A DNA stretch of 13,982 nt from an uncultured Phycisphaerales bacterium (GCA_937871415.1 CALMQD010000564.1:1-13982), one strand, 5' to 3'; shown: positions 1 through 6,893, numbered from the stretch's first letter. Made by a program: numbers and translations. The notes: generated by a model not told the origin, from the sequence alone.

Positions 1-1444
1 TCTTGCCGGGCGATCCGGCCGCGAGCATGGCCTTCTCGGTGGCTAGCGACCAGATGTTGCTGGTGCCGGAGCGGTCGGAGACAAAGTGGGCGCGACCGTC
101 GCTGGACCAGGCGGGCATGAGGTTCAGGTGGCGCCCCGACGTGAGGGCGACGCGCCCGGTGCCGTCGATGCCGGTGATCCAGAGATCGGCGTTCGCGCCG
201 CTGCGTCCGGTCGCGGGATCAAACGAAGAACGGTCCGGGTTCTCGACGGTGGCATACACGATCGACCGGCCGTCCGGGCTCCAGCCCGCGTTGATGAGCG
301 CCGCGCCGGGGCTCGAGACGATCTCGGTCGGGCTCGAGGTGTCGCCCGGTTTGTAGTCGATCGACCAGATGCTGAAGGCCCGATCGCCGCGCTCTCGCGA
401 GCGCTGGAACAGAATCTTGTCGCGGCCCTTCTCGCCGGTCGCGGCGACCGGGCACCACTGCGGGAACAGGCCGTACCCGATGAACTCGTTGGTCGTGGAA
501 CCGTCGGCGTCGGTCACCCAGAGTTCCCAGCGCCCGCTGGTCTCGCCCAGGCGGCAGAAGGCGATCTTCCTTCCGTCGGGGGACCAGGTGGGGTGGAGCT
601 CGTGGGACTGCTCGCTGGTGATCTGCACCGCCTGACCGCCGGAAATGGACATGACGAAGATGTCCCAGTTCCCGCGCCGGTTCGAGCAGAACGCGACGCG
701 CTTGCCGTCGGGGCTGATCGCGGGCATGACGTCGTGGGCCGGGTCGGCCGTGAGCTGCGTGATCGTGCGACCGTCGACACGCTTGAAGTAAATGTCCGAG
801 GTCGCCCGGTGCTGCGTGCTGGCGAAGACCATGAACTGTCCATCGCGCGAGATGCACGGATCGAAGTCCGCGCCCTCCGGGGCGTTGGTCACGTGCGTCA
901 GGCCCTCCGGGCCGTCGTCGATCCAGCCGGTGCTCGACGCGGCCGCGGCGGCGCCGCCCACGTCCAGTCCGCCCGTGCGAAGCGCGGGGCTGTTCGAGTA
1001 GTTGTGCGGATCGTTCGAGGGTGCGCCGGCGGTCTGACCGGTATAGGTCACAACCGTCGTGTTGTACGGCGACCAGGAACCGCCCGGGCGGCGGCGCTCG
1101 GCGGACGCGGCCGACTCGATCCACAGCGGATCGAACGTGCGCCGCGTGCGGACGCTCCCGGGCTCAACGCCCGCGATGTACGCGGACTCGTTGCCCGAGT
1201 TCCGCGTCGACGCCGGTGCGCCGACGGGTGTGCCGGAATGGGCCGTGTTCGGCGCTGTGTTCGGGCTGAGCGCGGCCGAGCGCGTCGGCGAAGGCGCGGC
1301 CCAACGGCCCGCATCGCCGCTGGCCTGGTGGGGGAAGCGGGAGCACGCAGCGCCTTGCGTCAGAATGAGCCCGAGGGCGCAGGTGATGATCGCGCGGCTG
1401 CGGGTCGTGGTGGGGTGGGCGCCGAGATCGTTTCGAGAGTTCAC
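1..1444 (-). CDS. Exported PD40/TolB-like beta-propeller protein (C-terminus beyond window)
   Basis: Reading leftward from GTG at 1444, the frame stays open to the window edge (481 codons), so the C-terminus is missing. At least five PD40-type repeats are visible: DFDPCISRDGQ (about residue 193), DVMPAISPDGKRVAF (236), ELHPTWSPDGRKIAF (280), LINAGWSPDGRSIVY (381) and NLMPAWSSDGR (440). Such repeats form the TolB-type beta-propeller, a periplasmic or extracytoplasmic protein-binding fold. The N-terminus has Arg residues, a hydrophobic stretch (about 18-33) and Cys34 after Gly-Ala-Ala. This could be a lipoprotein signal, but the lipobox is weak because -3 is Gly. Residues 35-180 are Pro/Ser/Thr/Ala-rich and look like a linker. 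The GTG start is chosen because GGAG sits 7 bases upstream and the signal-like segment follows. A role in envelope integrity, as for TolB, is inference: no tol-pal partner is in the window. Confidence 0.85.
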   Translation of the reverse strand, partial: MNSRNDLGAHPTTTRSRAIITCALGLILTQGAACSRFPHQASGDAGRWAAPSPTRSAALSPNTAPNTAHSGTPVGAPASTRNSGNESAYIAGVEPGSVRTRRTFDPLWIESAASAERRRPGGSWSPYNTTVVTYTGQTAGAPSNDPHNYSNSPALRTGGLDVGGAAAAASSTGWIDDGPEGLTHVTNAPEGADFDPCISRDGQFMVFASTQHRATSDIYFKRVDGRTITQLTADPAHDVMPAISPDGKRVAFCSNRRGNWDIFVMSISGGQAVQITSEQSHELHPTWSPDGRKIAFCRLGETSGRWELWVTDADGSTTNEFIGYGLFPQWCPVAATGEKGRDKILFQRSRERGDRAFSIWSIDYKPGDTSSPTEIVSSPGAALINAGWSPDGRSIVYATVENPDRSSFDPATGRSGANADLWITGIDGTGRVALTSGRHLNLMPAWSSDGRAHFVSDRSGTSNIWSLATEKAMLAAGSPGK

Positions 1445-1468
1445 GCGTTGGCTCCAGTCTTGAGATGT

Positions 1469-1497
1469 CCCGATCGCCGAGGTCTCGGGCGGTCGGG
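1469..1497 (-). other. Stem-loop in the leader of the PD40 gene
   Basis: The arms CCCGATCGCC (1469-1478) and GGCGGTCGGG (1488-1497) can pair over 10 positions with a single mispair at 1474/1492. That mispair is T.G when read as plus-strand RNA and A/C as minus-strand RNA. The loop is 9 bases. It lies 25 bases upstream of the GTG at 1444, so it would be in the 5' leader of that gene's mRNA if transcription starts further upstream. There is no U-tract, so it is not an intrinsic terminator. A regulatory role is only possible, not shown. Confidence 0.35.
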
Positions 1498-1612
1498 ATT
1501 GCAGGCCGAGCGCTGCGGAACACCGTTCTCTGGCGCGCTCGCTGTTCCCTTGGGGGCAGTGGAAAGCGGCACGAGGGCCTCCGGCCGTCGTGAGCGAGCG
1601 TGACTCTTGCTT

Positions 1613-1626
1613 ATCGGACGTCCGAT
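1613..1626. promoter_or_regulatory. 14-bp perfect palindrome, possible operator
   Basis: ATCGGACGTCCGAT is its own reverse complement. On the minus strand it runs into GATAAG, a weak -10-like hexamer, about 170 bases before the PD40 gene's GTG start. It could be a repressor or activator site for that gene. No regulator gene is adjacent, and a palindrome of this length can still be coincidental in G+C-rich DNA. Confidence 0.3.
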
Positions 1627-1750
1627 CCGGACCCCTTGAAGCACACGCCCGCGACAGATCGCCTGATCGTCACGATCACCCCGGCACTCCAGCGCTGTGC
1701 GGGAGTTCGGCGGTGAAACTCAGCGGTAGCGGGGGCCCGGACGCGCCGGC

Positions 1751-1807
1751 AAAAATGGCGACTTCGGCACCGACGAGTCTGCCACAGCCCGTCGATGCCG
1801 AAGTGCC
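1751..1807 (-). terminator. Intrinsic terminator for leftward transcription
   Basis: Read on the minus strand, the outer arm ACTTCGGCA pairs with TGCCGAAGT (plus positions 1796-1804 and 1761-1769). A T.G wobble and five further pairs (CGACG/CGTCG) follow inward, around a 14-base loop. Outside a single bulged C, GGC pairs with GCC for three more pairs. The hairpin is followed by A and five T residues (1755-1751). On the plus strand the wobble becomes a C/A mismatch and there is no T-run after the stem, so the structure fits leftward transcription only. It lies about 176 bases beyond the stop of the 98-aa gene, which is its probable upstream gene. Confidence 0.7.
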
Positions 1808-1909
1808 TGCGAGAGAGAGACAGGTTTGGTCTGATCGAAGCGCGCGTTGTTCGGCGACCCGAAGACGCCGGCGCCCCGCGCGGATGCCCGGCCGGGCGCG
1901 GGCGAAAGT

Positions 1910-1933
1910 GGGGGTGCGGGGGAAGGGGCGGGG
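1910..1933 (+). other. Potential G-quadruplex run
   Basis: Four G-tracts of 5, 5, 4 and 4 bases are separated by spacers of 3, 2 and 1 bases, matching the classical intramolecular quadruplex pattern. It lies between the 98-aa gene and the leftward terminator. The G-rich strand is the plus strand, so the leftward transcript would carry the C-rich complement. Function unknown. Confidence 0.45.
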
Positions 1934-1983
1934 AGTGGACCGGAGCAACACGGCCACGCCCGGTCCTCACCCCGTGAAGCGCG

Positions 1984-2280
1984 TCATCGCGAGGAGGAGT
2001 AGCACTCAATCCCGCGTGCCACGCTCGGACGCACCCAGCGGGCGTTTCGCCCCCGGGGGGTCTGCGTTGCGTGCAGGTGCGCGATGTACTCCTCCAGATC
2101 TTCGGTGGAGAAATCCGCAAGGAACTCGAGCGTGGCCGACGGGTTGGCCGCGATGATCTCGTTGATCAGGCGCGTCCGCTCCGCGTCGCGCGGATCGCTC
2201 CGGTACGCGGGGTCGGAGAGCATCTCGAGGTCAACGGCGGGGCGCGCAGCGGCGCGCCGGGAGATCAGACCGAGCAGCAT
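1984..2280 (-). CDS. Small hypothetical protein, 98 aa
   Basis: Start ATG at 2280 is preceded by GGAGG with a 6-base spacer, the strongest Shine-Dalgarno in the window. The product has an early acidic, helix-compatible part (residues 15-75, including RTRLINEIIAANPSATLEFL and FSTEDLEEYIAHLHATQ) followed by a basic Arg/Trp segment (RGRNARWVRP). There is no signal peptide, membrane segment or metal motif, so it is probably cytosolic. The composition is that of a real protein, unlike the overlapping frames. I do not recognise the family. It is divergent from the gene at 2437, sharing a 156-base spacer, and its transcript probably ends at the terminator near 1751. Confidence 0.75.
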   Translation of the reverse strand: MLLGLISRRAAARPAVDLEMLSDPAYRSDPRDAERTRLINEIIAANPSATLEFLADFSTEDLEEYIAHLHATQTPRGRNARWVRPSVARGIECYSSSR

Positions 2281-2436
2281 GAATCGCCTCCGTGCTCCGT
2301 CCAGCGACTCCGCCGCTCGATGGGACGCTCAACATCGGTCGGACCCGACAGGGAAGGCCCAGCGTGTAACACGTGCGGACGTTGCTTGCGCTCATCGCGC
2401 ACAACCTGCGCGTCGCAGTCGCGGCAACAATGCCGC

Positions 2437-3210
2437 ATGTGGTTCGCCTTCGAAGACCGTCCCGGCGCATCCATCGAGGCACTCGAGGGTTCTGCGTCGC
2501 CCCTGGCTCGCTGGTCCGGGCGAGCGCTGCTCGATCCACGGTTCTCGCCGGCAACTCAAGAGCGCCGCGTCGCGTCTGTCGCGTGCTGGTCGGGTTCGTA
2601 CGCCCTGCTCGATGCAGCGCGAGTCGACGATCCCGGTCTGGAATCGCCGGCTGAACTGTTCGAGGCCGATCCGAGGTCCTGGGGCGTCAAGGGCTGGCAA
2701 GCGCTGGACAGTGCGCTCGCCGCGTTTTCGAGTCCCGTGCTCGTCCGCACGCACGCGCAGCACGTGGTCTCCGATCTGCCGAGCGCGGCCCGCCTGCTCC
2801 AGACACGACCGCAAGCGGGTGTCCTGCTCGATCTTGCATCCATGCTGACAACCGAGATGGCTGCGGGACCAATCGTCATCGATCATCTAGCGCGGTTGCT
2901 CGAGGGCGCCGCGGAACTGGCGCGGGTCCACGGTTCGCCGCGGACGGAACCCATGCCGGGTGTCGTTGCCCGTCCGCGGGTGGTGGTCTTGATGGGACAG
3001 GCGGCCGCCATGGTCGAGCCGGGAGCGGATGCCGACCCGGGCCGCCGGTCTTGTCGCCCCATCTCCCTTGACCAACCGGGGCTGATCGATCAGCGCGCAC
3101 TGCTCGGCGTGTGCCGCGATCATCTCAAGGCGCTCGACGAGACAGGCGTCGGGGTCGTCCTGCTCGAACCCCATGCCCGGGAGCAGCGCGAGGCGCTGAT
3201 TCGACCATGA
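2437..3210 (+). CDS. Unknown protein, possible TIM-barrel isomerase/epimerase-like
   Basis: The 257-aa product has alternating hydrophobic strands and Ala/Leu-rich helices. The segment SPVLVRTHAQHVVSDLPSAA, followed soon after by AGVLLDLASML, recalls the xylose-isomerase-like TIM-barrel pattern (a strand ending in a ligand residue, a helix, then a strand ending VLLD). The similarity is weak and the usual Glu/His metal ligands are not clearly present, so the function stays open. The frame is open further upstream, but that part is Arg/Cys-rich and crosses the divergent gene, so ATG 2437 is taken as start. No clear ribosome binding site is visible. The stop TGA at 3210 overlaps an ATG at 3207 in the lipB frame, so co-transcription with lipB is likely. 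Confidence 0.65.
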   Translation: MWFAFEDRPGASIEALEGSASPLARWSGRALLDPRFSPATQERRVASVACWSGSYALLDAARVDDPGLESPAELFEADPRSWGVKGWQALDSALAAFSSPVLVRTHAQHVVSDLPSAARLLQTRPQAGVLLDLASMLTTEMAAGPIVIDHLARLLEGAAELARVHGSPRTEPMPGVVARPRVVVLMGQAAAMVEPGADADPGRRSCRPISLDQPGLIDQRALLGVCRDHLKALDETGVGVVLLEPHAREQREALIRP

Positions 3211-3226
3211 GGGTGCAGCCGGGCCC

Positions 3227-3232
3227 TACGCT
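3227..3232 (+). promoter_or_regulatory. -10-like box (TACGCT) just before lipB
   Basis: TACGCT ends 7 bases before the lipB ATG at 3240. The same hexamer at the same position precedes the M29 gene, and TAACCT precedes the ABC gene. At this spacing the transcript would start at or next to the A of the ATG, giving a leaderless mRNA. No good -35 was found, so this rests on the recurrence among three genes. Confidence 0.45.
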
Positions 3233-3239
3233 GGAGCCG

Positions 3240-3959
3240 ATGCTCGAACTCCCGGTCATCGACCTGGGTCGCATGGACTACGCCGCGGCGTACCGTTTGC
3301 AGGTTGCGCACCACGAGGAGGTGCTCGCGGCCCGCGACGCCGGACGCCCGGAGCCCGGGCGGCTTCTGCTGGTTGAGCACGATCCGCCGGTGATCACGGT
3401 TTCGCGGCGGGAGGGGGCGGCGGCGCACCTGCTCGCCTCCCCCGACATACTGGCCCGTCTGGGCGTGCAGGTCGCCGAGACGGATCGCGGCGGCGACATC
3501 ACGTACCACGGACCCGGACAACTCGTTGCGTACCCGATACTCGATCTGAACTTCCTGCGCCTGCGGTTGCACGACTATCTGAGGCTGCTCGAGCAAAGCG
3601 TCATCGACCTGGTCGCCGAGTTTCAGATTCCCTCACACCGGGATCCCGCGGCGACCGGCGTGTGGGTGCCGGGCCTCGCCGAGCCGTCCCGGTCATCGAA
3701 GATCTGCGCGATCGGGATCCGCATCAAGCGGTGGGTCACACTGCACGGACTGGCGATCAACGTCACCACGAACCTCGAGCACTTCAACCTCATCGTCCCG
3801 TGCGGCCTCGCCGGACGCTCCGTGACCAGCCTCCAGCGCGAGGCCGCGGCTCGCCAACTCGCAACCCCATCGATGCACGAGGTCAAGCAGCGACTGCACG
3901 CGTCGCTCGCGCGCAACCTCTCGCAGCGCCCAAGAGCTGGGGACCCGGGGCCGACGTAA
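3240..3959 (+). CDS. lipB: LipB, lipoyl(octanoyl) transferase
   Basis: LipB moves the octanoyl group from octanoyl-ACP to a lysine of lipoyl domains (2-oxoacid dehydrogenases, GcvH). LipA then inserts sulfur. The 239-aa protein shows the family's hallmark RGGDITYHGPGQ (residues 83-94) followed by LVAYPILDL. The catalytic Lys154 lies in SKICAIG, HGLAINV follows, and the acyl-accepting Cys188 lies in IVPCGLAG, with SVTSL after it. Both catalytic residues are present and the length is typical. ATG 3240 is preferred because it fits the family's usual N-terminus (LPVIDLGRMDY) and has a -10-like box at leaderless distance. ATG 3207, overlapping the upstream stop as ATGA, is the alternative and adds 11 residues. 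lipA is not in the window. Confidence 0.95.
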   Translation: MLELPVIDLGRMDYAAAYRLQVAHHEEVLAARDAGRPEPGRLLLVEHDPPVITVSRREGAAAHLLASPDILARLGVQVAETDRGGDITYHGPGQLVAYPILDLNFLRLRLHDYLRLLEQSVIDLVAEFQIPSHRDPAATGVWVPGLAEPSRSSKICAIGIRIKRWVTLHGLAINVTTNLEHFNLIVPCGLAGRSVTSLQREAAARQLATPSMHEVKQRLHASLARNLSQRPRAGDPGPT

Positions 3960-4040
3960 GCGATCACTCGCGCGTCCGGTTGCTCGCGAGGCGCGCGGGA
4001 AGCGGGCCCCGCCGCCGTCCGCGTCGGGCGCGCCGCCGCA

Positions 4041-4046
4041 TACGCT
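4041..4046 (+). promoter_or_regulatory. -10-like box (TACGCT) just before the M29 gene
   Basis: TACGCT ends 6 bases before ATG 4053 and no Shine-Dalgarno is visible upstream of that ATG. The hexamer is identical to the one before lipB and close to TAACCT before the ABC ATPase gene. This is consistent with transcription starting at the start codon. The 93-base gap after lipB suggests this gene has its own promoter. Confidence 0.5.
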
Positions 4047-4052
4047 TGCTCC

Positions 4053-5258
4053 ATGCGAGATCCTCGACTCGATCGACTGGCCGACGTGCTCGTCCGCTAT
4101 TCCACGCGTGTCAAGCCCGGCGACCTCGTGCACATCAACTCCGAAGCCGTCGCGATGCCGCTGATCGTGGCGACGTACGAGGCGGTCCTGCGCGCGGGCG
4201 GCAATCCCTTCTGGTCTCCCCGTTCGGAAGAGTTGCAGGAGGCGATGCTGACGCACGCGAGCGAGGAGCAACTGCGGTTCGTTTCGCCGCTGGACATCCA
4301 CCGCACGCAGAGCATCGATGTGCATATCGCGTTCTGGGCGGAACTCAACACCAAGTTCCTCGGGCGCATCGACCCCAAGCGCACCGCGATGCTCCAGAGC
4401 GCCCGCAAGCCCATCATGAAGATCTTCATGGAGCGGTGCGCCGCCTCGGCCGAGGACCGTATGGACGCCTACGGCAGGAAGGGCATCCGCTGGTGCGGCA
4501 CGCTGTTCCCGACGCTCGCGGCGGCTCAGGACGCCGAGATGAGCCTGAACCAGTACGAGGCGTTCGTGTTCAGGGCCGGCCTCCTGCACCTGCCGGACCC
4601 CGTGAAGGCGTGGGAGGCGATCTCGGAGCGGCAGCAGCGGGTGGTCGACTACCTGACGGGCAAGAAGGAACTCCGCTTCCGGGCTCCGCCGACCGACGGG
4701 CACGACGGCACCGACCTGCGTGTCGACGTGTCCAAGGCGCACTGGATCAACTGCGCCGGCCGGGAGAACTTCCCCGACGGCGAGGTCTTCGCCGGCCCGA
4801 CACTCCCCGCCGACGGCGGCTTCGGCGCCAGCGGGCACGCGAACTTCACCTTCCCCGCCGTCTATCAGGGGCGCGAGGTCGAGGGCGTTCGATTGAAGTT
4901 CGAGAACGGAAAAGTCGTCGATGCCGCGGCGAAGAAGAACGAGGAGTTCCTGATCCGCATGCTCGACCAGGACGCGGGCGCACGCATCATGGGCGAGATT
5001 GCCATCGGCACCAACTACGCGATCACCGAGTTCTCCCGCAACACGCTCTTCGATGAGAAGATCGGCGGCACGTTCCACATGGCCGTCGGCGCCGGCTACC
5101 CCGAGAGCGGCAACTCGAACGAGTCCGGGTTGCACTGGGACATGGTCTGCGACCTGCGGCCGCGCGCGGCATGCGCCGGCGGATCGATCACCGCCGACGG
5201 CGAGGTGTTCCACAAGGACGGCCAGTTTCAGCCGGTGGTCAAGGGCTGGGCGCAGTAG
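4053..5258 (+). CDS. M29-family metalloaminopeptidase (aminopeptidase T/S type)
   Basis: Cytosolic aminopeptidases of family M29 remove N-terminal residues from peptides using a two-metal site. The 401-aa length is typical. The N-terminal domain starts RLADVLVRYSTRVKPGDLVHI, as in the family. The metal-ligand motifs of the C-terminal domain are in order: Glu244 in NFPDGEVFAGP, Glu315 in GEIAIGTN, His342 in GTFHMAVGAGYPE, and His361/Asp363 in GLHWDMVCDLR. All expected ligands appear intact. Start ATG 4053 gives the usual N-terminus. It ends 22 bases before the stop of the convergent smpB gene, with no obvious shared terminator. Confidence 0.94.
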   Translation: MRDPRLDRLADVLVRYSTRVKPGDLVHINSEAVAMPLIVATYEAVLRAGGNPFWSPRSEELQEAMLTHASEEQLRFVSPLDIHRTQSIDVHIAFWAELNTKFLGRIDPKRTAMLQSARKPIMKIFMERCAASAEDRMDAYGRKGIRWCGTLFPTLAAAQDAEMSLNQYEAFVFRAGLLHLPDPVKAWEAISERQQRVVDYLTGKKELRFRAPPTDGHDGTDLRVDVSKAHWINCAGRENFPDGEVFAGPTLPADGGFGASGHANFTFPAVYQGREVEGVRLKFENGKVVDAAAKKNEEFLIRMLDQDAGARIMGEIAIGTNYAITEFSRNTLFDEKIGGTFHMAVGAGYPESGNSNESGLHWDMVCDLRPRAACAGGSITADGEVFHKDGQFQPVVKGWAQ

Positions 5259-5280
5259 TCCGAGTTCACGACATTCGGCA

Positions 5281-5883
5281 TCACATCCGCTTCGACATCG
5301 CCCGAGCGATGTCGCGGTCGCTCTCGCGCTTGGCGATCGAGTGGCGTTTGTCGACGGCGGTCTTTCCCTTGGCCAGCCCGACGAGCAGTTTCGCCTTGCC
5401 GTTCTTGAAGTAGATCTTCAGCGGCACGAGCGTCACGCCCTTCTGCTGCACCTCGCGAGCAAGTTTCATGATCTCGCGCTTGTGGGCGAGCAGTTTGCGC
5501 GTGCGCGTCGGGGCGTGCTGTCCCGCCGAGCCCGTCGGCCCGGCCGGGCCGTACTCGCCGATGTTGACGCTGTGCAGCCAGAGCGCGGGGCCGTCCCAGC
5601 GTGACGACTTGCGCCGGCGGCTCGGCGTTTCGCCGCCCGCAGCAGTTGCACGGGACGCCGCGGCGGCGCGGGAGGTTGGGGATGCCGGGGGCGTCGCCTC
5701 GACGCGCACGTACCCCTCGGCCAGGGACACGATCCCCGCCCGCACACTCTTGACTTCTGAACCCTTCAGAACAATCCCGGTCTCGAGGGTGTCGAGGATC
5801 GTGTAGTCGTACCGCGCCTTGCGGTTCTCGATCGTCCGCTCGTTGGACGCGTCGCCCTTCTTGTTCCCCTTGGCTTTGCTCAT
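5281..5883 (-). CDS. smpB: SmpB, tmRNA-binding protein, with internal insert
   Basis: SmpB binds tmRNA and brings it to stalled ribosomes for trans-translation. Family features seen: NRKARYDY (20-27), TGIVLKGSEVKSVRAG (35-50), YVRV (58-61), RTRKLLAHKREI (127-138), GVTLVPLKIYFKNGKAKL (149-166) and the basic C-terminal tail starting DKRHSIAKRESDRDIARA (178-195), which in known SmpB enters the decoding centre. The family is usually about 150-160 aa; this one is 200. The excess is a run of about 34 Ala/Ser/Pro/Arg-rich residues (62-95) between YVRV and the strand WDGPALWLHSVNI, where other SmpB proteins have a short turn. The core and tail are intact, so the protein is probably functional. The start follows family length; the Shine-Dalgarno is weak (GGTGAG at 11 bases). 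The tmRNA gene is not in the window. Confidence 0.95.
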   Translation of the reverse strand: MSKAKGNKKGDASNERTIENRKARYDYTILDTLETGIVLKGSEVKSVRAGIVSLAEGYVRVEATPPASPTSRAAAASRATAAGGETPSRRRKSSRWDGPALWLHSVNIGEYGPAGPTGSAGQHAPTRTRKLLAHKREIMKLAREVQQKGVTLVPLKIYFKNGKAKLLVGLAKGKTAVDKRHSIAKRESDRDIARAMSKRM

Positions 5884-6028
5884 CTGCGGGTTTGCTCACC
5901 GGCCTGCGCCCGGCCCGAACGGGCAACGGACGATCCCGAGGTCGTTGTTTGTGGGCTCGACGCCCGTGGGTCGATTCTCCCGCGTGTCGCTCCGCCGGGA
6001 GCGTCGATCATAAGCCCCGAGAATCGAG

Positions 6029-6034
6029 TAACCT
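6029..6034 (+). promoter_or_regulatory. -10-like box (TAACCT) just before the ABC ATPase gene
   Basis: TAACCT ends 7 bases before ATG 6042, at the same distance as the boxes before lipB and the M29 gene, and there is no Shine-Dalgarno before this ATG. It lies in the 158-base spacer between the divergent smpB and ABC genes. It would drive the two-gene exporter operon as a leaderless transcript. The -35 region is poor (GATCAT at 6006). Confidence 0.45.
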
Positions 6035-6041
6035 GCACGCC

Positions 6042-6893
6042 ATGCTCCTTTCGCTCACGAATATCCGCAAGGCCTACGGCGAGCGCACCGCCGTCGACGG
6101 CCTGAGCCTGACGCTCGGCGAGGGCGAGGTGCTCGGCCTGCTCGGCCCCAACGGCGCGGGCAAGTCGACGACGATCTCGATCGCCGTCGGGCTCCTCGCG
6201 GCCGATGCCGGCCGGGTCGACGTCTGCTCGCAGGGCCCGCCCACCACACCGACCGTCCGGCGCAACATCGGCGTGGCGCCGCAGGCCCTCGCCCTGTACG
6301 ACGACCTGTCCGCCGACGAAAACCTGCGGTTCTTCGCTTCCCTCTACGGCCTGGCCAGTGAACAGCAGACTCGCGCCGTGGACGGCGCCCTCGACCGTGT
6401 CGGGCTCACCGACCGGCGCAAGGACCGGGTCAAAGCGTTCTCCGGCGGGATGAAGCGTCGGCTGAATCTCGCCGCCGCATTGTTGCACGATCCGCCGATC
6501 GTCCTCCTCGACGAGCCGACCGCGGGTGTCGATCCGCAGTCGCGCTCGGCGATTCTCGACGAGGTGCGCTCGCTGCGAAGCCGTGGCAAGGGCGTCATCT
6601 ACACCACGCACTACATGGAGGAGGCCCAGCGCGTGTGCGATCGCGTCGCGATCGTCGACCACGGGAAACTCATCGCGATGGGAACGGTCGACGAACTCAT
6701 CGGCAAGCACGGCGGCGTGTCCACCATCACCGTTCAGTCGGGAGAGCAGGCCACGCGGTTCGAGTCGGCCGATCCTGTCGCGGATCTTTCCAAGCGATTG
6801 TCCGACCCGGGCGTCACGAACGTCCGCATCGACCGCCCCGATCTCGAAAGTGTCTTCATGCACCTCACCGGAAGGAGCCTCCGCGACTCATGA
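6042..6893 (+). CDS. ABC-2 exporter, ATP-binding subunit
   Basis: This 283-aa nucleotide-binding protein energises the permease encoded by the next gene. All ABC motifs are present: Walker A GPNGAGKST (35-43), Q-loop region VAPQALALYDDLSADENL, signature FSGGMKRR (133-140), Walker B IVLLDEP (153-159) with catalytic Glu158, and H-loop His190 in TTHYMEEA. The sequence resembles the multidrug/NatA-type branch of ABC-2 ATPases, with a C-terminal extension of about 65 residues. The substrate cannot be told from sequence. The stop TGA overlaps the ATG of the permease (ATGA at 6890-6893), a sign of translational coupling. Confidence 0.95.
   Translation: MLLSLTNIRKAYGERTAVDGLSLTLGEGEVLGLLGPNGAGKSTTISIAVGLLAADAGRVDVCSQGPPTTPTVRRNIGVAPQALALYDDLSADENLRFFASLYGLASEQQTRAVDGALDRVGLTDRRKDRVKAFSGGMKRRLNLAAALLHDPPIVLLDEPTAGVDPQSRSAILDEVRSLRSRGKGVIYTTHYMEEAQRVCDRVAIVDHGKLIAMGTVDELIGKHGGVSTITVQSGEQATRFESADPVADLSKRLSDPGVTNVRIDRPDLESVFMHLTGRSLRDS

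Larger units (their letters stand above)
1445..1983. other. 540-base gene-free stretch
   Basis: Frames are open here on both strands, but their translations are Arg/Pro/Ser-rich with no hydrophobic core pattern and no credible start site, as expected from noncoding G+C-rich DNA. The stretch holds the leader of the PD40 gene, a 14-bp palindrome, an intrinsic terminator facing left and a G-run cluster, each listed separately. I saw no tRNA or recognisable small RNA. Confidence 0.6.

Noticed and set aside
86..1603. Long plus-strand open frame of 505 codons
   Set aside because: Antisense to the PD40 gene. The product is Arg/Gly/Ala/Val-rich without domains, while the minus strand shows five PD40 repeats.
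1590..2156. Open frames on both strands between 1590 and 2156
   Set aside because: Arg/Pro/Ser-rich products, no ribosome binding site, and they span an intrinsic terminator and a G-run cluster.
2071..2436. Upstream extension of the 2437 gene, including a Cys-rich stretch
   Set aside because: The extension crosses the divergent 98-aa gene in antisense and reads as noncoding; the Cys residues are not arranged as a convincing metal site.
3693..5213. Minus-strand open frame of 506 codons
   Set aside because: Antisense to lipB and the M29 gene, both of which have complete catalytic motifs on the plus strand.
5259..5280. Shared terminator between the convergent M29 and smpB genes
   Set aside because: Only 22 bases, with no stem or T-run visible on either strand.
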